DNA of 64,000 nucleotides from Atrichornis clamosus (Eukaryota > Chordata > Aves > Passeriformes > Menuridae), in NCBI GenBank assembly GCA_013400975.1, contig WBMZ01006344.1:1-64000 (forward strand), written 5' to 3'. The translations under genes were made by a program, and so were the position numbers. This document shows, piece after piece, positions 48,876-62,263 of this stretch; positions within the stretch are counted from its first letter, which is position 1, and each line of letters starts with the position of its first letter. The notes under the pieces are model-generated. The model was not told where the DNA came from and did no database searches. It worked only from the letters and a program-made list of their open reading frames with translations.

Positions 48876-48943
48876 TGTCATGGCAGGGGCAGGTTGGGAT
48901 TAGATGATCCTTAAAGTCCCTTAAAGTCCCCCTGTGATTCTGT
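48876..48943 (+). mobile_element. CR1 LINE 3' end, very short
   Basis: Reads cctgtcatggcaggggcagg, ttgggattagatgatcctta, then a duplicated ttaaagtccc and tgtgattctgtgat. The last 70 bp of the element only. Confidence 0.8.
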
Positions 48944-50997
48944 GATAAACATGGTGGTTGTTTCAGCAGATGCTTTTCAGGAGTATACGCTTTATGGTTT
49001 ATTCTTTATTAGGGTTTCATCTGTGAGTGGAGTGTGTTCTAGTACCTATGGATGGAGGATGTTTGCTGACCCTGCTTTAGTGCCCGTGGAGTTAACACCA
49101 GTAGCAGTCAAAATGTGTGAGTTGTTCGAGATGTGTCCCACGGTTTTGCTGTTAACACTGCTGCATTTTTAATTTCCTGTTTTTTTTGGACTGTGCTGCA
49201 AACTTAAGTAATGTTAATAAACAAGATTTTGTAATGATATGTTTTATGTTGTATTAAACTGTTGGAGGAAGAAATCTTATTCATTTATGCATTTGAAGAT
49301 GTTTTCTTATTTCTCCTGAGATTTTTTTTTCCTGCAAAGCTGTCTGGTTGAGTGCAATCTGAAAAACAACAGGGGCACTCAGTTTTCTTTTTGAGTTGCC
49401 TTCTTAAGCCAAGCTGGTTTTGGTTAAAGTATCCTGCTGATTGTTGTGCTACCTGTGTTCTGCACAGATCAGAAGAGAGTTCTGAACACTTATTTGACAA
49501 ATACTTTGAAGACTTGGGGGGTGTATCTGCAAAAGATAAACTTACCAGGGTAGTTTTCCTGCATGAAGAGATCTGAGAGCTTTAATCACTTCAGGGAAAT
49601 ATCAGCAACTTGTAGCTGTATGACATGCAGACACACACATGTTTATCAAGAGAATTTGCTGTATTTTCTTACAAGCGAGGCATCCCTTTAATGCTTAGTT
49701 TGGTGTTGTCAAGAAAACCAAAGGAGTGACACCAAGTGGCATTTCCAGTGGCAGTAAAGTACAGTGAGAATCTGTCACACAGTGTTTGATTTTGGTAAAT
49801 CTAATGTACATCCAGAATGACAACATTGTCAGTGGATTAAAAATTCTCATGTCCGGAGGCTGACAGGAAGCTGGGGTGCACGTTTGTGTGTCTGTATGTG
49901 GAGGAAGGGATGTGAATTCTATTCCTTCAACTCTTAGCTGGAACTTAGAGTGAAAAGCTGCATTTAAATCATCCTGGTTTGCTAGAAACTCACCTGACTG
50001 TTTAAACTGGGTTCTAAAAATGAACAGGAGGTGGATGTTAGGAAAATCTCCATCCCAAACTCCATGTCAGAACAATGACTCTTGAAGCTGTCTAGAACAC
50101 AACTCTTCAGTAAGAGTAGAGTTTGATGTATTAAATTGGGACGAGTAGGAATATGATGAGGAATTAGATTTATGTAGTAGGGATTAATGGGAAAACTGAA
50201 AGTTTAATTGCATCTGCATGCTTAGAAGGTCAGCCTGTTTGTAGGAATTTGTGAGAATTCTAGTTAGCTCAGTGTAAATCCTACATAAATGGTTTGTTTG
50301 TTTGCGAGGCCGTGAGGAGTAATTATTTTTCAGGGATAGATAATCCTACTGAGAAAATGCTTGTTAATAATTTGGCACTGATGCTGATCATGCTGAGTTC
50401 AGGAGGAAGGTTCATTTGTCTGGGTCATTTAGAGCAGGATCAGAACCCGAGAGAACTGCTCAAGTGTCTTTTAATTTGAGTTCCTTCTACACAAGGTGTT
50501 TATAACCTGTTTCAACTACAAAGTGCTGGAATTGTAGGATAAGCCTTGCCTGTGGAAAAATCTCTGTTACCTTTTGAAGTCGTGCCAATACTGAAGCTGC
50601 ATTCAGGTTCTAATACATGACAGAAGTTTCCATTTTACCTCTTGGCCATCTGAAATGCTCTGCTGTAATTGCCTAACACCCAATCAAGCCTCAATCTTTT
50701 ATATTGTTCCAACACATTTAATTTAGAATTTTAGTTTTTATTCCTATTTATGCCAGGAACATCTCCTGGTATTCTTTGTCTTTTAATGAGTAAAATGTGT
50801 AATCCCCCCCAAATGTTTTATACCTGCTTAAACTACAATAATTTTGATAAATAGAATTAATGAATTGAAAGTGTGTCAGAGAGCTGCTCTTTTACTGAAG
50901 TACTTGCAGATCTTCCTTTTGCTTTCAGTGGAAAAATTAGGATGAGTCTGTGCCAGTTGTAGTGTGGATCTGGATGTGTATCTGGATGTGTATCCGG
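48944..50997. other. Intronic sequence, nothing recognised
   Basis: About 2 kb, mildly purine-biased at 50.0-50.25 kb. A 12-bp phrase tctggatgtgta is repeated just before the CR1 copy at 51 kb. Confidence 0.5.
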
Positions 50998-51405
50998 CAC
51001 AGAATCCGGAGATGGTTTGGGCTGGAAGGGACCTTAAACTTCATCCAGTCCCACCCCCTGCCATGGGCAGGGACACCTTCCCCTATCCCAGGTTGCTCCA
51101 AGCCCCGTCCAGCCTGGCCTTGGACACTTCCAGGGATCCAGGGGCAGCCACAGCTTCTCTGGGCACCCTGTGCCAGGGCCTCCCGACCCTCACAGGGAAG
51201 GATTTCTTCCTAAAATCCCATCTGACCCTGCCCTCTGGCAGTTTAAAGCCATTCCCCCTTGTCCTGGCACTCCAAGCCCTTCTCACAAGTTCTTTTCCAG
51301 CTCTCTTGGAGCCTCTTAAGATACTGGAAGGGGCTCTAAGGTCTACCCAGAACCTTTTCTTCTCCAGGCTGAGCACCCTCAGTTCTCTCAGCCTTTCAAG
51401 TAAAT
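50998..51405 (-). mobile_element. CR1 LINE 3' fragment
   Basis: Reads gatggtttgggctggaaggg, accttaaacttcatccagtc, gggacaccttcccctatccc, agcttctctgggcaccctgt, ccctcacagggaaggatttc, tttaaagccattcccccttg, then gagcaccctcagttctctca. About 400 bp and little diverged, so among the younger copies here. Confidence 0.95.
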
Positions 51406-54400
51406 GTAAACTTTGAGGATAAAAATGGCATTCTACTGTAAAAAATGGAAAGGAGTCTACTAAGAATAATTTCAATCTGCAGTGTAGACACTTCAAATTG
51501 GGATGAAGAGAGAACTTCAGAATAAGAATAGGAGACTCCAGGTTTATTTAAATCTCCTGGTTGCAGGAAATGAGAACTGATGAGTCTGTGAGAATATCAG
51601 TAATTAGCTGCTTTACTTGGAGAAGAATGCATGCTTCAAAAGGTCCAAATGACTACTTTGCACTAGTCTTAATTGTAGAAATTACCCTGTCTTTTTATGG
51701 ACTTTCTCATGGGTACCAGACCAAGGCACTCTAGGGCAAAGGAGCAGTTACTGTTTTGGTGAGGAACAACAATTTTGGTCATCTGAGGAAAATATCAAGT
51801 GAAGTGGCTGCTTTGCTGATGTGTTTCTTTCAAAGCTGTTTAATTGACCAGTAAGGATTGACCAGTTAGATTTTTTTCCTTAAAGAAAAGAAAATGGGAT
51901 GATTCTAGGAAGCTTGGAGGGGGGAGATGATAGAGGCAATAATAAATAGATGGATCCACTTAGGGTGACTCCAGCATGGCAGACTCACCAACAGAACCTT
52001 TGCAGAGGAAAACTGTGACTTTCTACTGTGCAGAAATCACTGTGCCAGTGCAACAATGGATTAAAACTGGATTTACTAGGGATTTTAAAGCTTTTGAGAT
52101 AGAGTTTCAGAGTTTTAGAGTTTATTACATACAATAATCTTTAGGGGGAAACAAAGTTCCCTGTGGGTTTTGAAGGCCAGTAGGGAGAGCAAATAGTCAA
52201 ATGTGGCAGAGGGTTAACAACTGATGGCCCAAATGTCTGTCTTAATAATGCTTTAAATTACATTCTGTGAGAGAATAGGGACAATTAGACAAGTAGAGTG
52301 GCACTGAGAGACAAATTTGTGGAGAGATGGAGGAACATGAGCTTGAAAGCTCATTAACTTGGGGCAGGTTAGGGGTAGGGTCTCACGAAGAACTCCTGAT
52401 TCCTGGTGAACACTGAATTCTGCAAACCCAGGGCATTCATGACCATGTAAACCAATCATTTTTCTGTGGCAGGAACCATGGAATGGTTGCCTCGTGGGGA
52501 AAAAGTTTGATTTAGATGAATGAAGAAACTCAGCAGTTACCACATTTGAAGTTTCCATCCAAGCAGTTATACAAAGTCCATCTGCCATCACCTGCAGAGC
52601 TCAGAATGGTTCTGGTAGTGTCCTGCCCTGTTGGTTTGCAGCAGGAAAATCTGGACCAGAAAATGTGATTCAGTAGATAGCATTAGTTTCTAATAAAAAT
52701 TTAACAACATGCATATAACGCTGTTCATTTCTAAATGAACTGCAGTCCACAGGAAATAAATCTCTCTGTATTTTTGGGCAATTTAGTAAAAAATATTTAC
52801 ACAGGCATCCAGCTCAAAAAGCACATGTGAGTAACAGCCTTTGTAGATACTGGTAACCCTGTTTCAGCCTAACATCAAAAAGATCAAGAAGTGAAACATG
52901 ATGAAATACTGCAAATCATTTGTCCTTTAAGTGTACTGAGCCTATTTGATTAAAACAGGGGCAAGTATGTAGTGGCTCAAAGGCAGTGTGTATCAAGCTA
53001 CTCAAAAAAATGCTTTCTTGCCAAACACAACTGTCAAGTTATTTGAGCAAAAATACTTGTCAAGTTGCAGTAACTATCAGATGTTTCCTTAAATAATGAT
53101 TAGACTTTTGTGTAATGATGGATCTGGCTTAATAACCTTGAATTGTAACTACAGGGCTTGAGATTTCTTTAAGCACAAATACTGTCTTGTGGTGTGAAGC
53201 AGTCGCCAAATTAATCATTTGGTGGAGAAACGTCTATTTGGATTAAATTAGTCTTTTATTGTGGAGACTTAGGCATGTTCTCTGAACACCAGGACTGGCC
53301 ACTGTTGGCAACTGAGCTGCTTCAACGGGGCATTTCCTTTTCTCTTTTGACATATAAGTCAGAAACCTTCAGCTGGAAAATCACCCCCTGAAAAAGAGGG
53401 TGCTGGTAGTAGGCCCCCTGTTTAGATTGCTGTAGTTATAACAAGAGTAAAGATAGGCAAACAAACATCGTGTTCAGAAGAGAAATCTGGTCTAATTGAG
53501 CTCCCATGGGAATGAGCAAATGATAGTGATCACAGCTGGTGAAGGCGTGGGTTGGAATGACTGAGGCTCCTTCCCCCTGTGCCAACACGCCTCCACTGTG
53601 GTCTGCATCAGCCTCTGCTTTGGCACTTTTGAGCTGCTCCTTTTGAGAAATTGTTGTGCTGCCACACTCTGTGGTGGCTCGTGAGATGGCCTGAATTATT
53701 TTTGAATTCCCTCTGCCAAATTCCATCCTTGGCTGTACTGCAGTACTCCCAGAATAGCAGCAGTGACTTCAGCAGCACCCAGTGCTTGGAAACGGAGCTC
53801 GTGAAAGTTGAAAATTTGATGCAAAAATAACTCAGCATATAACCTTTAACATATTCTGAGTTTAGAGCTGTAGTGTTGATTTCTTAAATGCACACAGAAG
53901 TGACCATATGGTTAGAAGAGAGTTATGTAAAAACAAACTGTTGAAGACACAATTCCTCTTCAGACAGCGTTCTGCTTTAGTTGCCTTTTGGCGTTACATT
54001 TAATGTGTGCTTTCTGTCACAAACAGAAAAGGTAATAATCCCTCTGCAGTTTCCTAGAAAATGTTACATATACAAAACATATGGAAATTTTACCCAAGCT
54101 GCAGAGACCAGAAATGTTGGCTGGCAATGTAGCTGCATGCCTGCTAATGAGATATTTAATTCTGGCTGACATGTAAACCGCTCCTAATACTCTAGAATTA
54201 TGTAATAAAATACATTTAGCTATTTGTCTTTAATGATTAAGCAAACAAAGAGCCCAGTGTATGGAAAATAAATATGTGCCTGAACTCTGGAGTTCAGTGC
54301 TTCCCAGGAAAGTGATGTTTTCACCAATATACTTCTGGCAGCTGCCTGGCTGATGCCAAAGGCAATTCAAGAGTGACTTCCACAAAGCCCTCGTTGGTTC

Positions 54401-55517
54401 AACCTTTAGGGTCCAACTGGCCCAGCAATTTAGATTTCCTGTCAGTTTTAATTAAACATAACAGCAAGAAGATAAGCACGGTTTATTAACTTACCACGAG
54501 CAGGAAGCTCTGGGTAGAGCTGTCTCAGCTGATGGTGTTTGGAGACAGAGGTTTTTTCAGACAGAGTAGACTTGAGCCTGAGAACCTTGAACAGCCCGGG
54601 GTAACCACCTGAGAGGATTCAATCTCAGTGGCTTTAGAGTAGCCAAATGAAACCAAATTAAATTATGAATTATTATTATAATAGTAATTTCATACTGTGA
54701 ACCTGGAGCCATCCATCCACACACCTCTCACAAATGAGGCTGCATCTTTGGGAAGGGAGGAGGAGGCAGAATAGAGTTTGTAGTCTGTGTCCTTTATCTT
54801 TTAAAACGTTGTCAGACGAGAGGATAAAGCAAAAATGAAAAGGTGTTCAGAGTAAAAACAGAGTTGGAAAATAATAAACACCAAATAAAAGTTGAGAACA
54901 AAGGCTGCCCCGGCAAAGCACTGTTGTTAAGTTTGTAATGGTTTAAGTGATCAGCCATTGGATCTGGATAATGCACAACAGGCAGTCTGTGAGGATAATC
55001 AGGTGTTATGGGGGAGTTTTGTGTCTTTGCACCATTACATATACCAGACATTCCCGGGATAGAGAGCGTTTGAAACCTGACTTTTTAATCCAGATTTAGT
55101 GCATGTCACGGACATTTAGGCATGTGTTTCTGTTGAAAGTTTTTTTTACTGAGGAACAGCAGGCTTTTTTGACTTATTCTTGCTGCCCCCTCTGAGGAGA
55201 GCTAGTGTTTCAATGGCTGAGGTGTAAGTGATTTAATTATTCAGTTATTTGTGGTCATCAACCTAAACCATGTTTTCTTTGAGCCTGTATCTACCTGCTT
55301 GAAGAGATTTTTATTTTTAACCATAGGGTTTCAACAGGATACAGAATGAAATTTTTAAACTAAGCACCAGATTTGAACACAAAGCTGAGGCATACAGGGT
55401 AAGTTGCAGTTGTTCAAAAAGTCTTTACTGACCATTACTTCTGAACACCTTCATTGCTGGTATTGCACCCTAAGAGAGTTATTTAGCATGTGAGTGTAAA
55501 TTATGCTCATTACTGGC
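51406..55517. other. Long AT-rich intronic stretch, nothing recognised
   Basis: About 4.1 kb free of CR1. Frames at 52.25-52.59 and 53.44-53.84 kb on the - strand have no domain or splice support. No RNA gene seen. Confidence 0.5.
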
Positions 55518-55690
55518 AAAGGTTTCCCAGAGAAGCTGTGGCTGCCCCATCCCTGGAAGTGCCCAACGCCAGGTTGGACAGGGCTTGGAGCACCCTGGGA
55601 TAGTGGGAGGTGTCCCTGCCCATGGCAGGGGGTGGAATGAGATGAGCTTTAAGGTTCCTTCCAAGCCAAACCTTTCTATGGTTCTGTAGT
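55518..55690 (+). mobile_element. CR1 LINE 3' end
   Basis: Reads gcaaaggtttcccagagaag, ctgtggctgccccatccctg, gggatagtgggaggtgtccc, atggcagggggtggaatgag, then aaacctttctatggttctgt. Sense orientation. Confidence 0.94.
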
Positions 55691-56627
55691 TATATATCTC
55701 GAACTTCAAGTTTTAATGAGAGAGTTTATAGCAGAAGCTGCTTACTGAAATACTGCCATTTCCATGAGAGACAGAGGTGCATTGGGCAGCAGGTTATGGC
55801 ACAGGTTAAATCAGAGGAAGAGATTTGCTGTTCTGCTGAATCCCGAGCCTTCTGGAACAGCATCTGTGTGTGAGTCTTTGAGCAGAGGTTGTGACTCGTG
55901 TCCCTGCAGCCTTCTCTTTCAAGGTTCAGCTGTAACAAAGCTCCTCGGTGCTAAGACCAGAATTTTTGATGTCATTAAATGCAAATACTCTGTTGAATTA
56001 TGACCATTCCTCTTATTTTTTTTAATTTGCCCATTTAATAACATGAAGATTATTAACTGCTTAAATCATTTGCCTACATTTTACCAAAGTGGTAACGTAG
56101 TGATTGGTAGGATAAGTAGTTGTCAGGCTGCTGGAATTAAAAAGCAAATAAACCTGTTCGGTTTGCAGGGTTTAGTGTGCACTTTCATCAGTTTTGAAAG
56201 ATAATGATGTAACAAAGATAATTAAATTTGCAGACAATTCTTGACTTTTGTTTACAGAGAATGGTATGATTTTTATTACAAATGCCTTTACCTGATAGAC
56301 TGGTGTAACTCCATTGCTAATGGACCCTTTTTTCTTTAATAGCATTGCCAAACAATTCATACCATGTTTATAAATAATAGAATAAGGACACTGTTGAAGG
56401 ATACTACTGCAGTGACCTTAGCAACACTGAATTCTGGCAATGAGTCTATTAAAAAGTTTTTTCACTGTTGAGATTTATAGAATTGTTTCTGATTCTGCAG
56501 CACACATAATTTTTTGCTTCTCCGTGAACCCAGGCTGTTATTAAAGAAAAGTTTATAAAATGTGGGAAGAGAATTCTAGAAATAACTGTGGTCTCTAGAG
56601 ATAAGCATGAGATATGCTGTGCATATG
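55691..56627. other. Intronic sequence between two CR1 copies, nothing recognised
   Basis: About 940 bp of unique-looking AT-rich sequence. Confidence 0.5.
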
Positions 56628-56780
56628 GACACCCCATCCCTTGAAGTGTCCGAGGCCAGGTTGGACATGGCTTGGAGCAACCTGGGATCGTGGAAGGTGT
56701 CCCTGCCCATGCAGGGGGGTTGAACGAAAAGGTTTTTAAGGTTCCTTCCAACCCAAACCATTCTGGGATTCTCTGATATG
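56628..56780 (+). mobile_element. CR1 LINE 3' end
   Basis: Reads caccccatcccttgaagtgt, ccgaggccaggttggacatg, gcaacctgggatcgtggaag, then cccaaaccattctgggattc. Sense orientation, about 150 bp. Confidence 0.93.
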
Positions 56781-59249
56781 CAGAACAGTCACCACGTGGC
56801 TGGAACTGCAGAGCAGTGGTGCTCTCCTGAATTCTCATGGACAATGGTTTGTGTCGCAGATAAAAATTTGAGTTTGTTTATGAAGAGGCAAATGTGATTG
56901 CAGTGCTGATCTAGCAGCAGTTCTTCATGGTGATTTTTAAGGAGAGAAGGACTCTGCTCTAGAGATGGACGTGGAAAGCAATGCGGGATCACCTTGCACC
57001 ACTAAAGTGAGAAATTTGGTCATGAATCTTTGTGATAAACTATGTGTCTTGTTACACACTAGAAACATTAGATGTCAATGTTTTCAGGAACTGTCCGACC
57101 CAACAACTGTCTTTAAAACAAGTTTTTGTGTCATCTTGAAGTGTAGTGAAGTATCATAGCCATGTTTGTGTCCATGCAGATGAGAATTAACCTTTGTGTC
57201 CTTCTTCTCCACACTGGATCCGACAGGTTCCTGCGTGAATCCAGACTGCTGGAGACCACTCTGCTCTGTAGCTGAGGCCAGAAACAGGCAACAGAGAAAG
57301 AGCTTTTATTTTTTTCTGCCTTGTCATTTCTGTGGTGTTACAGTCAGTTTTCCTGCAATTCTAGGTCATGCCTAGGTAAGAAATTGAGGCAATGAAAAGT
57401 CCCTTCTGTGCTTAAAAATTTCCTTTTGCCTCTTCTGTGCAGGATACTCTCACTCTCCCAAGTGCTGCTTTTCACTGCAGTTTTTAAGAGTTCTGTCTTT
57501 ATGTTTCAGTTTAATTTTCTTCAGGCCCCATTTTGTCACTGAGGGAATTACGAAGTCAGAACCTGAGTCCTGCATGTTATCTTGATATTACAAACCTATC
57601 AGTCTCTATCACCGGCAGTCCTTGAAAAGGCCAGAGAATGATGTGACCAGGAGTTTGTACATAAAGTTACATTGCAAAAAAAATGCTTTTAACAACAGGG
57701 AAGGAGCTATTTTCACTTGATGGTTTAAAGAGTCTTGCAAGGTTAAAAGAACATCTTATTAACAACTAGGGTCAATCAGTGGAATCAGTGAAAAAGTCTG
57801 CAGCTGGCAATTACGAACCTGTGGGAAACCTGGTTTTCCTAATTCTGAGTACTGTCCCACAATTATCTGGGGTTTTTAATATGTAAAGCAAGAGAGTTGC
57901 AAACTTCTCCCCTCACGAGGAAAAGGGCGAACCAGCCCCTCCCTTGTCACACATCACATCTCTCAGGGAGGATTGGTGGAGCATTTATGTCACAAGCTTC
58001 ACTTTAAATAACTACAGCAAATATTTGAAGTAATATTAGATCAGTCATGTTCTGAGAAGATTTTTCTTAGAAAAATCCCCCAACAACGTCTTTTCATGAC
58101 ATTAATTTCCAGAAGGAAAGCCTTTTATAAATAGTAGACTGTCTCTTTAAAAAATACTTCCCTCTTATCCAACAATTTCCCAAGTGAATGAATTGTCCTT
58201 ATGAATGATACTGAACTCAACTTGGCATTTATATTCATATTTATCAGTGAATCAAACACTTTACTTCACTAGTAGATTAATTCAGTATGACTCACATTTG
58301 AGGTATAAAACCCATGGGTCTGATTTTGCCCTAATGCTTGGAAAAGGGGTGTGGTTATGAGATACATAAATTCTGAGTTTGTACAAATTCTGCTGCCTCT
58401 GGTACATCAGTGAGGGGCAGAGATTTCTGAGCCTTGTTCCACTGCTATATGTGAATAGGGATGTAAAAATGTGGGAAGTGTGGAGCAGGCAGGTAATCAA
58501 AAATTTTCATCAAGTAAGAACTACAGATTAAGTGACGGTAGCTTCAAGTAAGTGCCTGGAAATATTAATTTTTTTTTCCCCAGCACAATGTATAATTAAA
58601 CTCTAGAACTTGTTGACAAGAGTCTTATTCCTGATGGACTCAACAAAAACGATGCGAGAAAGGTCATTCTGTTCTTGATGAAAGGGGTAGATGCAGCTTT
58701 TGACTTTAAAAAAAAAATCTTGACATTGTTGATTGTCAGAAGCTTGAAATGGTAAATTCTGCTGTACAGGACACTGATTCTTCTGTTCTGCCTGAAGTGG
58801 TCACTTTGTCACTGCTGGAAACCAAGTGTTGAGGTAGAGGGACTTTTTCTTTATTCTCCTTAAAAATATTTTTTCATACTTAGCATAGACAGTTTTCAAT
58901 ATCTGATCCATGCCATTCAGATTGACTTGAGAGTGTTACAAATGTGAGCTTTACCAAAAGTTGTGCCAAAACCTGGGCTGGGGAGCCCTTACTAGGAAAG
59001 GCACGGGCTTGCTTAGCTGACAGGTAGAGAGGGGCCCCTTGCTTTGATCTGTCCTTCTGTGGCAATACCTGGGATAAAGAACTTCCAGGCCAGTGTATGA
59101 GATTGTGAACTGATCCCAGTCCTCAACCGGTGGGAATGGAATACTGGGAAAGAGTCAGAGCACTCCTGCAGAGGAAAGTGACACCTCACAAATCTGTTCT
59201 TACGAGGAGGTTATCCGGAATACCAAGTTTGTACTGCAGCAGCTGCCTG
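56781..59249. other. Intronic sequence, nothing recognised
   Basis: About 2.5 kb of AT-rich sequence without recognisable repeats or exons. Confidence 0.5.
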
Positions 59250-59462
59250 GAGGATTAGAGACAAAGGATCTAACTGGAAATGAGAGGTTTTCTACTGAAT
59301 ATAAGGAAAAGAATATGAAGGCAGTGAAGTAATGGGACAGGTTTTCCAGAGGGTATGGGCAATCCTCCTGGGAGGTTTGGAAGGCTCAGTGATAAGCTCA
59401 GGGCTGATCCTGCTTTGAGCAGGGGCTTGGCCCGAGGCCCCTTCAGCCCAGATTATTCCACG
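59250..59462 (+). mobile_element. CR1 LINE fragment of an older subfamily
   Basis: Reads ttctactgaatataaggaaa, gaaggcagtgaagtaatggg, acaggttttccagagggtat, then gctgatcctgctttgagcag, gggcttggcccgagg and ttattccacg. The 'gatcctgctttgagcagg' signature belongs to an older CR1 group than the other copies. Substitutions are numerous, as expected for an old insertion. Confidence 0.85.
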
Positions 59463-59739
59463 TTGCTTTGTTCTGCCTTAACAAGGACAGGTGTCAGACT
59501 CACTTTCTTGGAGATAGAGTTGTTCTTTGGCAGTAAACAAAAAAGTGTCTAAAACCATGCTGGTGCTCCTGCTGGAAAACCCATTTCTTTCTGTTTGGGA
59601 AGGAGTTTGCTCTTTAAAAGAACATTGTATACCTGAGCCTGGTTTTCAAGTTTTTAGAAGTCTCACTTTGCAGCTGAGCATTCTGACAGCTTTCTTTTCA
59701 AGTGAACATCCAGTCTTTAATGGTTGCTGTAACTTCACT

Positions 59740-60130
59740 TTTCAAGCAGCACAGCTCTTCAAAGCCAGCAGTGAGGCAGCAGCAGCCAAGGTCTGCCGGG
59801 TGACGCCGGCGGGTTCACGGTGGTGCCTCGTTCCTTCTGCTGTCACTTGTCAGCACACTCTCATGTAATCTTAATGAACAATGTGCAAAGCCATTAAAAA
59901 CTCAATTACGGCTTTCTTTTTACTGCAGACGTGAGAGAAGGCAAACATAAAGTGGTGATGTGTAAACACAATAGCCACCATCTGCTACTGAGCGGAGTTT
60001 CTGCTCCAGAACGAGGAGAGATGTTGCAGATGCATCAATAATAGGACGCTTATCAAGGCATCATTATCCACCAAGCAGGGGAAAAATTGAAATTTATGGC
60101 CAGCCAGAGAGCACTTCATGGTTTAATTCC
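59740..60130. promoter_or_regulatory. CpG cluster followed by a candidate conserved non-coding element
   Basis: At about 59795-59832 six or seven CpGs occur within 40 bp (tgccgggtgacgccggcggg, ttcacgg, cctcg). The next 270 bp are repeat-free with phrases such as caaagccattaaaaactcaa, gttgcagatgcatcaataat and aggcatcattatccaccaag. The combination looks regulatory. No exon with homology was found. Confidence 0.35.
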
Positions 60131-62263
60131 CCAATTTTCAGTGGTATGTTTAAAAACTAGGAGAGAGTGGCATTTTATGGTCCTGCCTTTGGAAGGGATT
60201 TTTGAAAATGAATTTATTCACCATCTCCCCATCCTCCTTGCTTCTGACTGATCTGAACAGAACACATTCATTTTTACATATTCAGGATAAAACCAGCAAG
60301 ATATTCGTTAATCTAACCTGTTGATCCAAGAGCACTGAGTTTAATTGACCTGATACTCAATTTGCTTTAATAAGCTTATACTTCTGTGTCAAATAAACAT
60401 GAAAAAGAACTTTTCCCCAGCACAGGTAACTTTTTTTCCCCCTACCTCATTTTTTCAGGTCAGTGTAGACTTGGAAATTTGAACTTTCTGGAAGGAAGTA
60501 AGCAAAACAATGAAACTTAATGATATTTTTGTTTCTTCTTTTCCCAATTGGATATGCAATAGTCTAAATAAGACTTTCTCCAAGACACCTTTTGTTTTAT
60601 TCATATTCATGCCTGGAGATGTCTAGGAGGCTTTCAGTCATCTGTTGATCAATAACTTCCATTTGTGACATGTTAATTCATTCCTTAGTTCTTTGTATGA
60701 GTGGAAAATGTGACAAGTGATTTGTTGGTGCCACACCAGATTGTATCTCTTTTATTTGCACATATAGACCTATAAATTGAGAATAAGTCCCATCAGCTTC
60801 AACTCTGTGCTCAGCCTACAGAGGGCTGTCAGACTCTGATTCACAATATGTCAATTTTTATTAAGGATAATAAGAAAAAACACATCTGTCTTTAAAAGGC
60901 TGTTGTGGTTTTTTATCTTTTTTTTCCTGCTGGGAACTATTTTCTTGATCCCTCACCCACCTGTAAGTGATGGATCCTGCCCAGACAAGCTCCACTGGAC
61001 GTGGACATTTATAATGGGACAGTGGATCTCAGCTGATCTTGGAGCATGCAGAGCAACCTTGTGAAGGTCCTGGAGGACAAAATACCTGCTCCAGTTCACA
61101 TTGTGAAAAAAGACATGAAAAGGTGTTTATTTGGAGGCCAATTTGTAGGATACAGGGTGTAATTTATTCACAGCTGAAGGGGAAGGGTTTGTGGTGGAAG
61201 CTGCCACTCCAAGTCTCTGCAGAAACAAAGGACTGTGGTCCAGTTCCTAGAGAACAAACTCATTTAAACAAGTTGAGAGTTCTCTTCTCTTGCAGAGATG
61301 GCACTGTAGAGGAAATTTTTCATCTTTTCCACTGTCATAAAACAGTACCTCTTATCAGGACTTTCCTTGATAAAGTTATATTCCTTACAGTATTTGCTCC
61401 TGTATCTCTACACAGCATTTAAAAAATCATATGCTATAAATAGGAAGCTGTGAATAATTTGTCCCTGACTATTGTTTGTAAGGCTATTCTTTTAGCAGCT
61501 AAGACTAATTATTTTGCTAAGTGCTTTTTTGGTGGATGGGTATTTTACTTGTTGGTGTTGTCAGTCTCTGGATTCAGGCTCCCTACTCTCCCTGAATTGT
61601 CAGCAGTTGCACAAAAAGCTGTTGTCACCACAAATAGCTTGTGATTCATTTTTTGTAGGTGGCAAAAAATAAAATTGTAATTATTGCTGGGAACTCTTTA
61701 TAAAAGCTGATGTTTTTTCTCCTGTAGGAAAGCTCGTTATTTTAACATATGAATCCGTAAAAGTGAAATACTCCCTAACTTTTGCTGTCATTGAAACACC
61801 TCCCCCAGTGCAGCTCAAGACTGTATTGTGTTAGACACAGCACAGCTCCAGAGTAGCTCTTTAGGGTAGGATAATCTACATATTATCCAAATTAACAAGA
61901 AAAAAACATGCCCAGAAGTGGAGTGCTGTGCCATACACTGGGCAATCAATTAGGGTGTAAAAATCCCGTTTTCTGGGTTCTTCCCCGGTGTGGGAGGCAC
62001 TTGGTCAAAACCCTGTGAATGCACAGGAGCTCTGCTTTTCCTGGAGTGATTCAGTTGACTGCACCGCCCTCCTCCAGGATGGGATCTGGCAAATGGAGCA
62101 CTTGTCTTCTTTGTAGTGGCACTGGAATGCTGCAGGCAGAGCCTTTCGCAGCAGCTGCCGAGCTACTCCAGACCATGCTACCCTTGCTCTGCAATTTTAC
62201 AGTGCCTTTTCCCCCAAATTCTCTGCAGAAGAGGGGTTCTTGTGACTGTGTGCTGACAGATAT
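60131..62263. other. Intronic sequence, nothing recognised
   Basis: About 2.1 kb of AT-rich sequence. The frame at 61039-61422 has no recognisable domain. Confidence 0.5.

Noticed and set aside
50964..51416. 150-residue + strand frame and the opposite 137-residue frame
   Set aside because: Both are translations of the CR1 3' fragment; this part of CR1 is untranslated and the residues seen (e.g. GRDTFPYPRLLQAPS) recur at every CR1 copy.
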